Of a DNA stretch of 27,158 nt, positions 9,821 to 20,100 are shown piece by piece (positions within the stretch are counted from its first letter, which is position 1; each line of letters begins with the position of its first letter). Made by a program: the position numbers and the translations under genes. The DNA comes from Folioceros fuciformis. Lineage: Eukaryota > Anthocerotophyta > Anthocerotopsida > Anthocerotales. The stretch spans positions 1-27,158 of the forward strand of contig JBNGIO010005832.1 in NCBI GenBank assembly GCA_049999805.1, given 5' to 3'. The notes beneath the pieces were generated by a model, which was not told the DNA's origin, made no database searches, and was given only the letters and a program-made list of their open reading frames with translations.

Positions 9821-10012
9821 TGAGAACTATCAGAAGATAGTCATCTAGCGTAGATAGGCAAGAGAGTCGGGAGGCTGAGACTTGTGTACAAAACTTGTAT
9901 ATAAAAGTGATTATAAAAATGTCTCATATGTTCATTAAATAGCTAAACCCTAAATAACCAAAGGACATATATATAGAGGACTTAAGAGCATATGTCATCT
10001 TAAACCCTAACA
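9821..10012 (-). repeat. Copia-B 5' LTR (192 bp)
   Basis: It runs TGTTAGGG to TTCTCA on the minus strand and pairs with 4824-5028. A TATATA box-like stretch (minus strand around 9904-9895) would be the retroelement promoter. Confidence 0.92.
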
Positions 10013-10049
10013 TCTCTCTACAGCCATTCTGCAGCGTTGCCAATTCCAT
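10013..10049 (-). pseudogene. Harbinger transposase, first 12 codons, cut off by Copia-B
   Basis: ATG at 10049-10047 opens a frame MELATLQNGCRE that runs into the tctct duplication. Removing Copia-B and one duplication copy continues it in frame at 4818 into the transposase N-terminus (KILLALSVLCALEIC). This supports both the start codon and the insertion model. Confidence 0.8.
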
Positions 10050-10132
10050 GTCCTTCCACGTCCTCGTAGCTATCCACGTGCATCACTGCAGGAATTTGGA
10101 GAGCCATCTCACGCTCCTCCCCTTCCATGTAA

Positions 10133-10528
10133 GAGCTTTCTCGATGTTGTGGCCTCAACCCTAAATTGGTCTACCAGCGAGAATGATTGTGAAGGTAGCG
10201 GAGGAGGCCTCAACCCTAAATTGGTCTACCAGTGAGAATGATTGTGAAGATAGCGGAGGAGGCCTCCACCCTAAATTGGTCTACCAGCGAGAATGATTGT
10301 GAAGGTAGCGGAGGAGGAGCTTTCTCGACGTTGTGGCCTCAACCCTAAATTGGTCTACTAGTGAGAATTGTGAAGGTAGCGGAGGAGGAGCTTTCTCGAC
10401 GTTGTGGCCTCTACCCTAAATTGGTCTACCAGTGAGAATTGTGAAGGTAGCGGAGGAGGAGCTTTCTCGACGTTGTGGCCTCAACCCTAAATTGGTCTAC
10501 TAGCGAGAATGATTGTGAAGGTAGCGGG
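10133..10528. repeat. Minisatellite, six copies with two unit lengths
   Basis: The core ccctaaattggtctac starts at 10159, 10214, 10269, 10343, 10414 and 10485. Spacings are 55, 55, 74, 71 and 71 bp. The longer units add a gagctttctcgacgttgt block; tgat within gaatgattgtgaa is present or absent. It lies 85 bp upstream of the transposase ATG, in what would be the transposon's 5' region. Confidence 0.95.
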
Positions 10529-10798
10529 GACTGAGCACGGTTGAGTGGCAAGCTGGTTCATAACTCGTAATTACGAAATTATAACAAGTTTACCATAAAG
10601 AGGTGCTGCAAAGACGAGATGTAAATACTCACCATGACCCGTGATGCCGGGAACGGATGTTAGAAAATAGAGTTCGACCGGTCAAGTGTACAACCACATC
10701 TCTATAAAATCCTTGTCACCATGTGTCAGGGTCATCACCGGCCGGTGAGCAGTGCTTCGTGGCACTGACAGCCCGGTCATAGTGTAAACCCGGCCTTA
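10529..10798. mobile_element. Harbinger right end: subterminal hairpins, terminal repeat and TTA target
   Basis: The sequence ending agtgtaaacccggcc (10781-10795) is followed by TTA. Read inward from the end it is GGCCGGGTTTACACT, of the GG-starting type used by PIF/Harbinger elements with 3-bp TWA targets, and a near copy ends at 21714. Just inside lie a perfect palindrome TCACCGGCCGGTGA (10735-10748) and the hairpin agtgc...gcact. No matching left terminal repeat was found beyond the 180-bp repeats near 3056, so the left border is open. Confidence 0.55.
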
Positions 10799-11119
10799 GT
10801 TGTCTAGCTATCAAAGCCTAAAACCTAGCAACAGTGAATAGGCAGGGTTAATATGGCCAGCTGGCAGACGTGTTGGCCAAGTCAAGTATCAGCATTCAAG
10901 GCAGCATTGAGGGACTGTTGACGCCGTCAAGAGAAATGTGGGAACGGGGCATTTTGGACGGCAGCCATTAAGAAGACGGCTCAGGCAATAAGGAGTAGGG
11001 GAAGCAAATACAATGTTGGATTGCCTGATGTCCGCAAGGAAAGACGGCTAAACGGATATCACGGACTAATTAAGGAGACTGTGCAAACGCTATACAAATC
11101 AAGGAGAAGAAAGCCTTTT

Positions 11120-11995
11120 TATGAGACACATCAGGCAAACCCTCCTTTTTGATGTTGGTAGCAAAGGCAGTGGAGTCAGCAGCAAATCTACTGGAAGGCT
11201 CGAAGGGACTATTGAGTGAAGAACGAGACGAATCGGTGCACACGAAGTGCGTGATGCCACGATTGTTCTTTGCTGGTTGGACGATCTTGGAACTAGCTAA
11301 TGTGCTAGAGATAGATTCAGCTGAGTTTGTGGAGGCTGTGGGTGGAAGCAGTTGACCTCCTAATCTGGTTGACCGACTGGACGAGGGGAGGAGCCAACAT
11401 CGACTTGGACAGCATGCCATACATAGTGTTAGGAAGGGGCAGAAACTGAGGACATGGTTTTCCTGCGATCGGGTTGGACCAACGAGAGCACCCTGGAAAC
11501 AACGAACAACATTCCAAGCCAGCCATAGACTAGTTCGGAAGATTGACGGACAGTGTGATTGGAGTCGAAGCCCGGAAAGGATATTGACTTTGAGAAGACT
11601 AAGCAAGCGTAGGTAAGCAAGGAGGATGAACTTCTGCCAAGGAAGAATGATGTGTCCACCCCAGACATGGTAGCATGTCCTTAGCCGACTTTCAAGAAAA
11701 ATTTAGGTGGGCATTGGATGCAATGATGCTGAAGTATACAGCTGAATTCACTCCTGAAATGGCATTGCGAATGATGAGCACCTTCTTGGAGGGTGAGACG
11801 CTAACGTGTTCTCGAGATTGCAAGAAGCCGATCTTGGAGCAAGTCCACGCACTTGCTCATGGGAGCAAGATAAACGCAATATTGATGGAACCTGTTGCTA
11901 GAAGCAACCCCTCTGGGTTCGCTCATGACACAACCGTGAGGTTCCCTTACCTTCTGCAACAAGAGCCCCAAGGAAGACTTCCCTGGACGTGACTT
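11120..11995 (+). pseudogene. Coding-like relic of unknown family
   Basis: Two open stretches look protein-like. About 11120-11355 includes SAANLLEGSKGLLSEERD and AGWTILELANVLEIDSAEF. 11675-11992 includes SLADFQEKFRWALDAMMLKY, FTPEMALRMMSTFLEGE and HGSKINAILMEPVARSNP. Between them the three forward frames carry shorter coding-like pieces with stops and shifts. I recognise no domain. A decayed transposon protein or a fragment of a host gene are both possible; the local composition differs from the GC-rich pseudogene that follows. Confidence 0.35.
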
Positions 11996-12186
11996 CTACG
12001 TCACGTCCTAGCCACCGAAGTTGAGGGATTGGGATCAAGAATCAGCGGCCTCCTTTTCCTTGAGGGCCTTTCTCAGTTGCCGTCTCTGCTTGGATGTCTG
12101 GCCAGACTTGACCTGCGTCTTGGCGGCCGACTTGATGTCAAGGACCTCAAACGATTTCTGTATGTGGATGAATGTATGTCCGTTAG
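11996..12186. other. Short spacer before the pectin acetylesterase
   Basis: There is no convincing feature. A minus-strand frame through here contains QVKSGQTSKQRRQLRKALKE and could be the tail of another relic, but nothing supports it independently. Confidence 0.3.
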
Positions 12187-13529
12187 ATGAAATGTGTGCG
12201 GGGGAGGTGCGTGGAATGCGCCGTTTGCAAAATGCAGGCGCGAGGCGGAGGGTCAAGCTCAGGCTCGTACCTGAGGCCATTTCGGGAGACGCTGCAGGCA
12301 GCAAAGCGGCGATGGGGATGGATGGAGTACCTGGCAGGCCTGGCCACCATTATCCTGGCTGTGGCAGCCGTGTCTCTCGCATCGCACCCCGACAAGCCTC
12401 TGGAGAGCCGGGGCATGCCCGATCCCGGGCAGGAGAATTCGGTCGCGCAGCCCGAGGGCTCACCCATCATGGTGGAGAAGACGGTGGTGAGGGAGCCAGG
12501 CGATGGAGTCTGCCTTGACGGCTCCTCGCCAGCCTACCACCTGCAGCTGGGCACGGGTGCAGGCACCAACAACTGGATCGTCATGCTGGAGGGCGGGGGA
12601 TGGTGCAGGGATGTTCAGGATTGCGTGCTCCGAGCCACAACCCCCCTCGGATCCTCGGCTTACATGGAGGCTTTGCCCTTCGAGGGTATTCTCAGCTCTA
12701 CTTCACCTGCCAACCCTGACTTCCATACCTGAACGCGGGTCAAGGTGCGCTACTGCGATGGCGGCCCCTTCGCCGGCCACGCCACCGACAAGCACCAAGC
12801 TGGCATCTTCTTCCGTGGCAGGGAAATCTGGAGAGCTGTCATGGCAGATCTGCTGCGACTGGGGCTCAAGGATGCGGAGCACGCCCTGCTGGTAGGCTGC
12901 TCAGCTGGGGGCCTTGCTGCCATGCAGCATTGTGATGATTTTGCGGAGCTGCTGCCGAGTGCGAAGCGGGTGCGCTGCGTGAGCGATGCCGGATTCTTCA
13001 TGCGGGTGCCGGATGTGGCGGGCCGGCCTACCATTGCCGATCTCTTCGCTGGGGTTGTGGAGATGCAGGGAGTGGAAGTGAGCCTTCCTTTAGCCTGTAC
13101 GGCTGTTCGACCCACGCTCGACTGTTTCTTCCCTCAAGTTCTGCTTCACTACATCCGCACGCCGCTGTTTGTGCTCAATTCTCCCTACGACGATTGGCAA
13201 GTGCAGAATGTGTTGGTCCCAGGGGGCTCGGATCCTCAAGGCCAGTGGGACAACTGCCGCGAAAATTTGGCGCGCTGTTCGCAAGAGCAGTTGCAGGTGG
13301 TGCATCCTTTCAAAGACGCCACGCTCAAGGAGTTGCAGCCTCTCCGGGAAACGGCTCCGGCATGTTTCTGGACTCTTGCTTCACGCACTGCCAGACGGAG
13401 GGGCCCATTCCGCATGATGCCCATTCCAGACCCTGGAATGGGCCTCACGCGATGCGCCTGGATGGCAGGACCATAGCGGATGCCGTTGGGGATTGGTACT
13501 TCGATCGCAACGCCTGTGCACCTTATTAA
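12187..13529 (+). pseudogene. Pectin acetylesterase (CE13/Notum family), intronless and broken
   Basis: The translation is about 447 residues, near full length for plant pectin acetylesterases, which remove acetyl groups from wall pectin. It has an N-terminal hydrophobic anchor ([18 protein letters not shown], about residues 44-61), [34 protein letters not shown], the nucleophile elbow GCSAGGLAAMQHCDDF, the Asp region NSPYDDWQVQNVLVP, and the His region DSCFTHCQTEG before AVGDWYF. Serine, Asp and His are all present. Two lesions break it: TGA at 12730-12732 where the family has Trp, and a one-base frameshift near 13335-13345, after which the tail continues in another frame to TAA. Plant family members usually have many introns; none is seen, so a retrocopy is likely, although no poly(A) tail or flanking duplication was found. 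Confidence 0.9.
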
Positions 13530-13664
13530 TTGCGCTTACCCCTGCAATCCCTCCTGCCCGATTTAGGGCTTGGCTCCCCCTCCCGTCGGCAGCTTCCTTC
13601 CTTGATGAAGGTAAATCCTTGTTTCCTTGTAAGGAAAGTAATTTAGGGTGGATTTGCTGTGGAT
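13530..13664. other. Flank after the pectin acetylesterase
   Basis: No gene or poly(A) run is visible; it would include any 3' UTR of the copied mRNA. Confidence 0.4.
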
Positions 13665-15310
13665 TCCATCGGATTCTCGATGTCCACTTTGGGACACCAA
13701 CCAAACGAAGACATTGCACCAAAGGGAAGGCCGAAAATGCAGAATAGCACAGAAACAAATAAAATTTTCAATGAAAGCGACATAGCTTATGCAATTTTGC
13801 AGTACATGCCTTCTTCACAAGACTTCAAACTCATGAAATCGTTGGTGCCAATGCGATTTGGGTATGCTTTCATGACTACTCTACACTGAGGGTTTCAGTC
13901 CAACAGTCCGTTTCAGGGTTGCTAGTAGACGTGAGGTAGTTTTTGGTGTGGTAGGAAAGATACTACAACCGGCTATGCAGCTACATGTAGCCCATTTCAA
14001 GTTGTAGGCAAAGGCACAATAGTATCTATGATGCTTGAAATCGGTCACGAGTGGAGCTTGTAGCCCAAGTTTGGACTAAAGGCATCCAAGGCTATTAACT
14101 TCAACATGTCCCCTAAACACTGAAATGTGATCAGTGGGCAACAAATAGTGCATATTGGGCTGTACGCCAAGCAATCGCCGAGCATAATACTCTAAAAATG
14201 CTAAAGGGCGAGTAGCAATAGAGGAAGGGTGAGCATGAGGCACAGCAAAGAAGGGGTATGGTTCCATGCCCATGCATGTACCCGTATGCGGTGGGTGTAG
14301 AGACCCAAGGGTCAGTGTCATGCTGTTGTTCTAGTCTTGTACCAGAACACCGCATCATGAAGAGTAGTTGTAATGCACAAGATAAGGCAGAGGTAGAGGT
14401 GATGGAATACAGCATGCAAAAGCAGCCACTCTCTCTCTCCAACTAAAATACTCATTTGTCACAGGGTATCTAGTAGCATATTCACCCTCGATTCTTGGAT
14501 TCTCGATGCTTGCTTTGGAAAACCAAGCAAAGCAAACATTACACCAAAGGGGACATAGAAAAACAAGAGACAATCATAATTTTCAACATAGCCTTGTAGT
14601 CCTTCATTGGCCTCGGGCCCACCAAAAGCACAAAACGGGTTGTTGGCACGAGCGAGGCAATTTTTGGCTTGGCAGGGCAAAGGTTGTAACAGGCCGCGCA
14701 ACCCATTGCATCAGCTCTTGTGATGGTTGAAATTAGCCGAGTGGAGCATGAGCCTCCCATGCTGAAAATTGTCTCGCAGCTGCCTACAAATTGAAACAAG
14801 CTATTGCCGCCCCCCATGAAGTTTTCAATGTGGCAAGGGAGATGCTGGAATCGACTACAAAGCTGCATGCAATCCATTTCAGTACTAGCAAGTGCGTGGC
14901 CGATTACAATATCTCTAATAAGCCTTGAAATTGGTTGCGAGTGCAGCATGCAACTTGAGCTCAACTTGTAGGCAGTTAGGTAACTATCTTGACCATGTCC
15001 TATACACACTGAATTGCCAACAAGCAGCAAAAAACTCTTTTCGGGCAGTAGGCTAGACGCCCATTGGGCAAAATATCACAAAAATGCTAAAGGGGCAGTA
15101 GCGGGAGCACTAGTATGAGCTGGAGAAGGGTTATGGTTCCATGCCCATGCCTATGCCTATATGTGACGGGTGTAGAGCAGTGGTAGGTGCGTCAGTGCGA
15201 TGCTAGTGGTTAGGTGGGTCTGTGCAATGCCAGTTGTCGGTACAGTGGAGATCATGGTGCGAAGCACAATTGAAATGCATAAGAAATGGTAATGGAGTGG
15301 AGTGTATGAG
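13665..15310. repeat. Diverged direct duplication (copy 1 about 13665-14415, copy 2 about 14492-15310)
   Basis: gattctcgatg starts at 13672 and 14498 and begins parallel blocks: caccaaaggg, the aaaaatgctaaaggg line (about 14196 and 15081), ggttatggttccatgcccatg (about 14255 and 15129), and gggtgtagag with a following gtcagtg. The offset grows from 826 to about 890 bp through indels. Neither copy holds a credible long coding frame. The nature of the unit is unknown; it could be a non-autonomous repeat or a tandemly duplicated intergenic piece. Confidence 0.75.
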
Positions 15311-15339
15311 TGGCATTGAGTATGTGAGTCTTGTGTTCA

Positions 15340-15775
15340 CTTTCCATGTCCGTGCACATCCATTCTATACAATTTGTGCAATTTATGCATTTGTCATCAA
15401 CCAATGCAATGGTTGATGATTTGTGACGACTTCAAATCTTCATATATGTACATAGACTCGGAAATGCATCACTGCCCACACAAGTGCTAGACACTCTCCT
15501 TCATAAGAACAATAGTTTGCCTCTACTGCGTTCGTACTACGACTAGCATAAGCAATAGGGTGTTCTTCTCCATCCCCAAAAATTTGTGCTAGTACTGCAC
15601 CCAATCCAAGCTTGCTCCAATCAGTATACAACAAAAATTCCTTGGTAAAGTCTGGTCTTCGTAAAATTGGACTGTTGCATAGCATGTTCTTCACCTTTAG
15701 TAATGCCAACTCTTGTTCCTGCCCCCAACACCATTCCTAACCATTCTTCAACAAGAGCGTCAATGTTGAACGCTA
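15340..15775 (-). pseudogene. Ty3/Gypsy reverse transcriptase-RNase H fragment
   Basis: The minus-strand translation has, in order, WCWGQEQELALLKVK and NSPILRRPDF (end of RT/connection), LLYTDWSKLGLGAVLAQ, HPIAYASRS and CSYEGECLALVWAVMHF, then a stop and VVTNHQPL.WLMTN: the Gypsy RNase H order. Stops and missing ends show it is a small relic. No LTRs or other domains are nearby. Confidence 0.9.
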
Positions 15776-16223
15776 TGGTGGTCTTGGTTTTTAGGGTTTA
15801 CATGTAGAAGTTGCTAAGAACGTTGAAAGTTGCAGCATGACTTTGTGTATTGAAAATAAAAGGCAAACTTTGATGACGAATCAGTTCCCATCTAGACCTT
15901 AAGAAATCATAATTTATATACCCACGTATAGGCCTTTGTAAGCTGAAGACTATGGTGATCTTAGTTTCTATGGAACATGTGTTTAGCAGTTGCTATGAGC
16001 ACTCAAAGTTGTAATGAGACTTTATTTATAAAAAATGAGAGTCAAACTTTGAGTGCAAATCATATAAAGTTTGGACCCTAAGAAATCCTGATTTGTACAC
16101 GCACATATAGAACTTTATAATCTCTACACGATGGTGGTCTTAGTTCTCATAGAACAAGCCTCTAGCAGCCGCTACTAACCGTGAAAGTTGTAACCAAACT
16201 CTAAATTCAAATGTAAACTAAGA
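15769..16223. repeat. Tandem array of 180-bp units, inverted relative to 3056-3466
   Basis: Reverse complementing this stretch gives the same unit as at 3056-3466, for example aaggcctatacgtgggtatataaa and catgctgcaactttcaacgtt. Anchor positions (cccacgtata at 15921, gcacatatag at 16101) are 180 bp apart. It abuts the C-terminal end of the Myb/SANT-like gene, as the left array abuts the transposase end. Confidence 0.75.
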
Positions 16224-16867
16224 CTATTTCTTGAAACTTGTGGCCAGAGAGGCAACTAAAGTTTCCAGTAGTGCTACTTTCTTCTCTTCAAGGGCTTCTA
16301 GTTTCATGGACATAGAGCTCCATAAGCTGATAGCATCACTTGAACTTTCTTGAGAGGTCTTTCTCTTTTTAACGATGTCGTTATTGCTAGCTCTACTTAG
16401 TGTAGAACTGTCAACACTTGACCTCTTGTGTGAAGAAGCATGCGCCTCACACACAACATGAGCACGATTATGCATATAAAGATCAACAATGTCAAACCAT
16501 GCACACATTTCAAACCTGTCGTTGCCGGATATGGTATTGTAAGCCTTGTTCACTTTGTAGTCCTCATAAATCAATTTCAATTTCTGCTTGCAGGCCTCCG
16601 AATTCTTATCAAAATCATGGCGAATTACAGCTATTGCTGCAGCCACCTTGCTCCAAATATCAAATCCTAGAGGGTAGAAAAATTCTTAAACAAAAACTTG
16701 AATTTGCTCCTACTAACTCTTGTACCTTGTTTTGGAGTTTTGTTAAATTTAGCCTCCATCCCATCTCTTACATGAATGAGGTTTATCACATGATGCTCTT
16801 TCCATGCATCTCCTTTCTTGCCACCAGCCGAAAATTCCTCTATCTTCATGAATTGCTCTTTCTTCAC
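16224..16867 (-). CDS. Myb/SANT-like protein, probable Harbinger partner protein (5' end uncertain)
   Basis: Two exons are proposed, 16867..16726 and 16666..16224, separated by a 59-nt GT-AG intron. The junction reads PKQG then FDIWSKVAAAI, restoring a trihelix/Myb-like domain: WKEHHVINLIHVRDGMEAKF, IWSKVA, CKQKLKLIYEDYK. The tail is Ser/Lys-rich and ends with a leucine-rich helix (SMKLEALEEKKVALLETL). In known PIF/Harbinger transposons such a protein binds the ends and works with the transposase. No good ATG fits: the first codon of the open frame at 16867 is GTG. Upstream in frame is TAA (16885), and an ATG at 16920 lies in another frame, so the N-terminus is missing, spliced or shifted. 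Copia-C begins 106 bp further upstream. Confidence 0.65.
16667..16725 (-). other. Intron of the Myb/SANT-like gene (59 nt)
   Basis: On the minus strand it starts CAAG|GTACAAG and ends CCTCTAG|GATTT. Removing it keeps the domain continuous and in frame; retaining it hits a stop at the very end of the intron (TAG). Confidence 0.6.
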
Positions 16868-17020
16868 AACATGCCATCGTCGTTAGGTGGGCACTGGATA
16901 GATTCGCACACAGTCTTCATCTTGGGGGAGGGTTGTTGCAGGTTGAGGTGTTGGATGTACCTGCAAGGACAGCCCTGCTGCCAAACCCCAGATACCAGTT
17001 GGTACCAAGGTGTTGCTAAT

Positions 17021-17025
17021 GATAG
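17021..17025. repeat. Target-site duplication of Copia-C, left copy (gatag)
   Basis: The bases gatag precede the left LTR and recur at 21106-21110 after the right LTR. Confidence 0.85.
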
Positions 17026-17160
17026 TGTTAAGACCCCATCTGGTCTATTTAACCACGTCGCTAGGGTTTACCAATATGCTAGGTATAATATACATATATA
17101 GCTGAATTAGCCCTAATATGAATAGACACAAATGAATAGCCACTTAACCCTTTTTAGTGT
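17026..17160 (+). repeat. Copia-C 5' LTR, truncated
   Basis: It matches 20883-21019 almost perfectly from TGTTAAGACCCC to tttttagtgt, where the match stops and pol sequence begins. Confidence 0.92.
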
Positions 17161-20100
17161 GGACCAGGTTCTTGTGCCTTTCGACTAAAGGACAGCATTG
17201 CTCTTCAGCTTGACCATGTTCTGTATGTACCTACCATGGCTAAGCATCTCCTGTCTGTCAGCCAGCTTATGAAGCTTCGACAGTTTGATCTCTGTTTCTC
17301 AGCCTTTGGTTGTACTCTTACATACAAAGGCGCTGCCCAAGGTGCTCCACTTGCTCGAGGGATTTTGGTAGATGATCTCTACAAGCTGAACATCTGCTGT
17401 CAACCAGCACACAGTGCTTTTGTGGCTGCCAACACACAGTCTGCATTAGCCCAACTTTGGCATGCTCGCTTGGGACATGCAAACAAGAACAAACTTCTAA
17501 AAATGTCCAGCATGGAATGTTATAGGGAACCGTTGCCCAAGTGTTTTAAGGAACTTCCCCTTTGCGATTCTTGTATCCTGGCCAAACAAAAGGAGTTACC
17601 TTTTCCATCTGTTGTTGCCTACAGGACTACTCATGTTCTCGATCTTGTGCACACAGATATATCTGGCAAGATACAAGTTCCTTCTTTGGGCGGCTCCAAA
17701 TACTATCTTACCTTAACTGACGACTATAGCAGGTATTGCTGGACATACCCTATTCAAAAGAAATCAGATACGTTTTCAGTGTTTCAAGAATGGCTTCCCA
17801 TGTTTCAACGACAGACAGGTCGACTTCTTCGCTGCTTACGGTCTGATAATGGTTCGGAGTTTATAAATTCAACCTTCTATGAATATCTTGCTGCCCATGG
17901 CATTTTGCGCCAGCTTGCTGTTCCCTACACACAACAGCAGAACGATGTCGCTGAACGACGGAATCAAACTTTCTTAGGCATGACTCGCAGTATGCTTCAA
18001 TGGTCTGGCTTGCACAAAGCCTATTGGGCAGAGGCAATTGTCATTGCCACTTACATTCTTAATCATCTTCTTACCAGTTCTGTGTCAGGGCGTACCCCTT
18101 TTGAAGTAATATGGCAGCGTCGACCTAGTATACTACATCTTCGAGTATTCGGTTCCCCTGCATATGCTTATGTCCCTGCATAGCAACGTAAGAAGTTAGA
18201 CGCTCGTGCCCGGCCCCTTATCTTTGTCGGTTATGGTGAAGAAAGCAAGGCATACAAGTTATATGACCCCCCCACCCGGTCATGTGTCTTTGCTCGTAGT
18301 GTCACATTTAAGGAACTTACTCAACCAGCTGTTTCTCACTTTGCTGATGTTACTGCACATCCTGTGCTTCCTGACGATGACTTTGATGCTGCTGTTTCGG
18401 AATATCCCCATGATGTGTATCTGGTTCCATCTTCAGGGGGTGTGGCTGCTCGTGGTTCAGGGGGTGAGTTGCCATCATCTGTTATTCTGCAGCCTGAATC
18501 TCCACTACAGGCGCCTGTTCAGTATGACTCGACATCAGCTCAACCTGCAGATTCAGCTGTGTTGGAAGATGATCATAGTTTGACAGAACCTCTAGCAGCA
18601 CACTCTGAGGAATTAGACATTGACATGATGGAGTCGTTTCCTGTAACTAATGACCTGGACAATACATTGGACGCTGCTGCCTCTTCCGAGGATGAACAGG
18701 AAACTCCTGCTCACATTGAATCTGAGATACATGTTCAGGATACATCTGCTCTTGCTGAACCTAGGTACCCTAGCAGGACAAGACATCCCAGAGATCAGTG
18801 GCATGAGCGACCATATGAAGCAATAGATTTCAGGAATACCAGATCTTCTAGACTGGCAATGAAATTGCCGGTTGTTTTCTCTGCTTCCATCGAGCATCCT
18901 GCAGAACCAAGATCATATAAGGAGGCAATCACAGGTCGTGACAAAGATAAGTGGATTCCCTCCATACAGGATGAATTCAGTTCTCTTGTCAAAAATGGAA
19001 CTTGGGAGCTCTGTCCTTTGCATGCTGGACGCAAGGCAATTAGTTGCAAATGGGTTTTTAAGCATAAGCTTAATGCCCAAGGCCAGACTTATTGCTCGAG
19101 GGTTCTCCCAAGTTGCTGGAGTGGACTACACTGATACTTTCAGTCCTGTGGTAAAATCTCAGTCCATTCGAATGATTCTGGCTTTAGCAGCTGCCCGCGA
19201 CTGGGACTTAGAGCAGATGGATGTATCCACCGCTTTCCTTTATGGAGAATTGGAGGAGGACATATACATGGAACAGCTAGAGGGATTTGTAGATCCTGAG
19301 CATCCAACATGGATGTGCAACCTTAACAAAACCATTTATGGACTCAAGCAGAGTGCCAGGGAATGGTATAAGACGATCGATGCTTACCTCAAATCGATAG
19401 GTTTTGCCCAAAGCTCAGCAGATTCTAATGTATATATCTACATTACGAATGGACACATCGTTATACTAGCACTATACGTTGCTGATGCCATTTTAGCATC
19501 AGACAGTCGTGAGCTTATGGATTGGATTAAACAAATGCTTCATAAACAGTATGAGATGAAAGACATTGGTGCCCTCACCTTTGTACTTGGAGTACAGCTG
19601 CACAGGGATCGCATCAACAAGACTCTTCTTCTGCACCAGACAAAATATGTAAATGAAACTCTGAAGCGTTTTCATCTTGACCAGGCTAAACCCGTCAGCA
19701 CACCAGGAGTTGTTGGTGCTAGGCTCACCTCTGAGCAATCTCCGCAAACTGATGATGAGCTTCAGGAAATGGCAGATGTACCCTACCGCCATGCGGTTGC
19801 CTGAATTATATTGCCTGCTGGACTCGTCCAGATATCCAGCATGCCGTAAGTTGCGTTTCACAGTTCCTCGAGAAACCTGGCAACGACCACTGGGGTGCTG
19901 TTAAACGCATTCTGCGCTACTTGAAAGGAACCTCCACCTATGGACTTCGTTATCGTGGGGCATCTCTTGATTCAGACTATGTTCTTCAAGGATTTGCTGA
20001 TGCAGACCGGGCCTCTGATCCTGAAACTCGCCGTAGCTTATAAGCTTATTGCTTCACACTATCAGGAGCTGTGGTAACTTGGAGTACGAAGAAGCAGATG

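Larger units (their letters stand above)
4824..10012 (-). mobile_element. Copia-B: Ty1/Copia retrotransposon inserted in the Harbinger transposase gene
   Basis: The element has paired LTRs (4824-5028 and 9821-10012), a tctct target-site duplication, an initiator-Met primer-binding site next to the right LTR and a polypurine run next to the left LTR, so it reads on the minus strand. Inside, in its own direction, are a leader, an ORF of unknown function (9616-9077), a gag remnant (about 8700-8200), a direct jump from gag to RNase H (loss of protease, integrase and RT), an RNase H interrupted by an L1 insertion (6052-8006), and the RNase H end (6051 to about 5900). An antisense ORF (5239-5715) lies before the 3' LTR. 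The LTRs differ by about five substitutions plus an AT-repeat length change, so the insertion is not very old. It cannot move by itself. Confidence 0.93.

Noticed and set aside
10133-10528. CRISPR-like regular repeats
   Set aside because: The units are contiguous and vary in length, there are no unique spacers, and the context is a plant transposon.
11070-11606. Minus-strand frame of 178 codons
   Set aside because: It is Ser/Leu/Cys-rich without recognisable motifs, and the plus strand there looks more protein-like.
3056-16223. A single 13-kb Harbinger element bounded by the inverted 180-bp arrays
   Set aside because: A family-type terminus with a TTA target lies at 10795, and the Myb/SANT-like gene would fall outside the element; two separate elements fit better.
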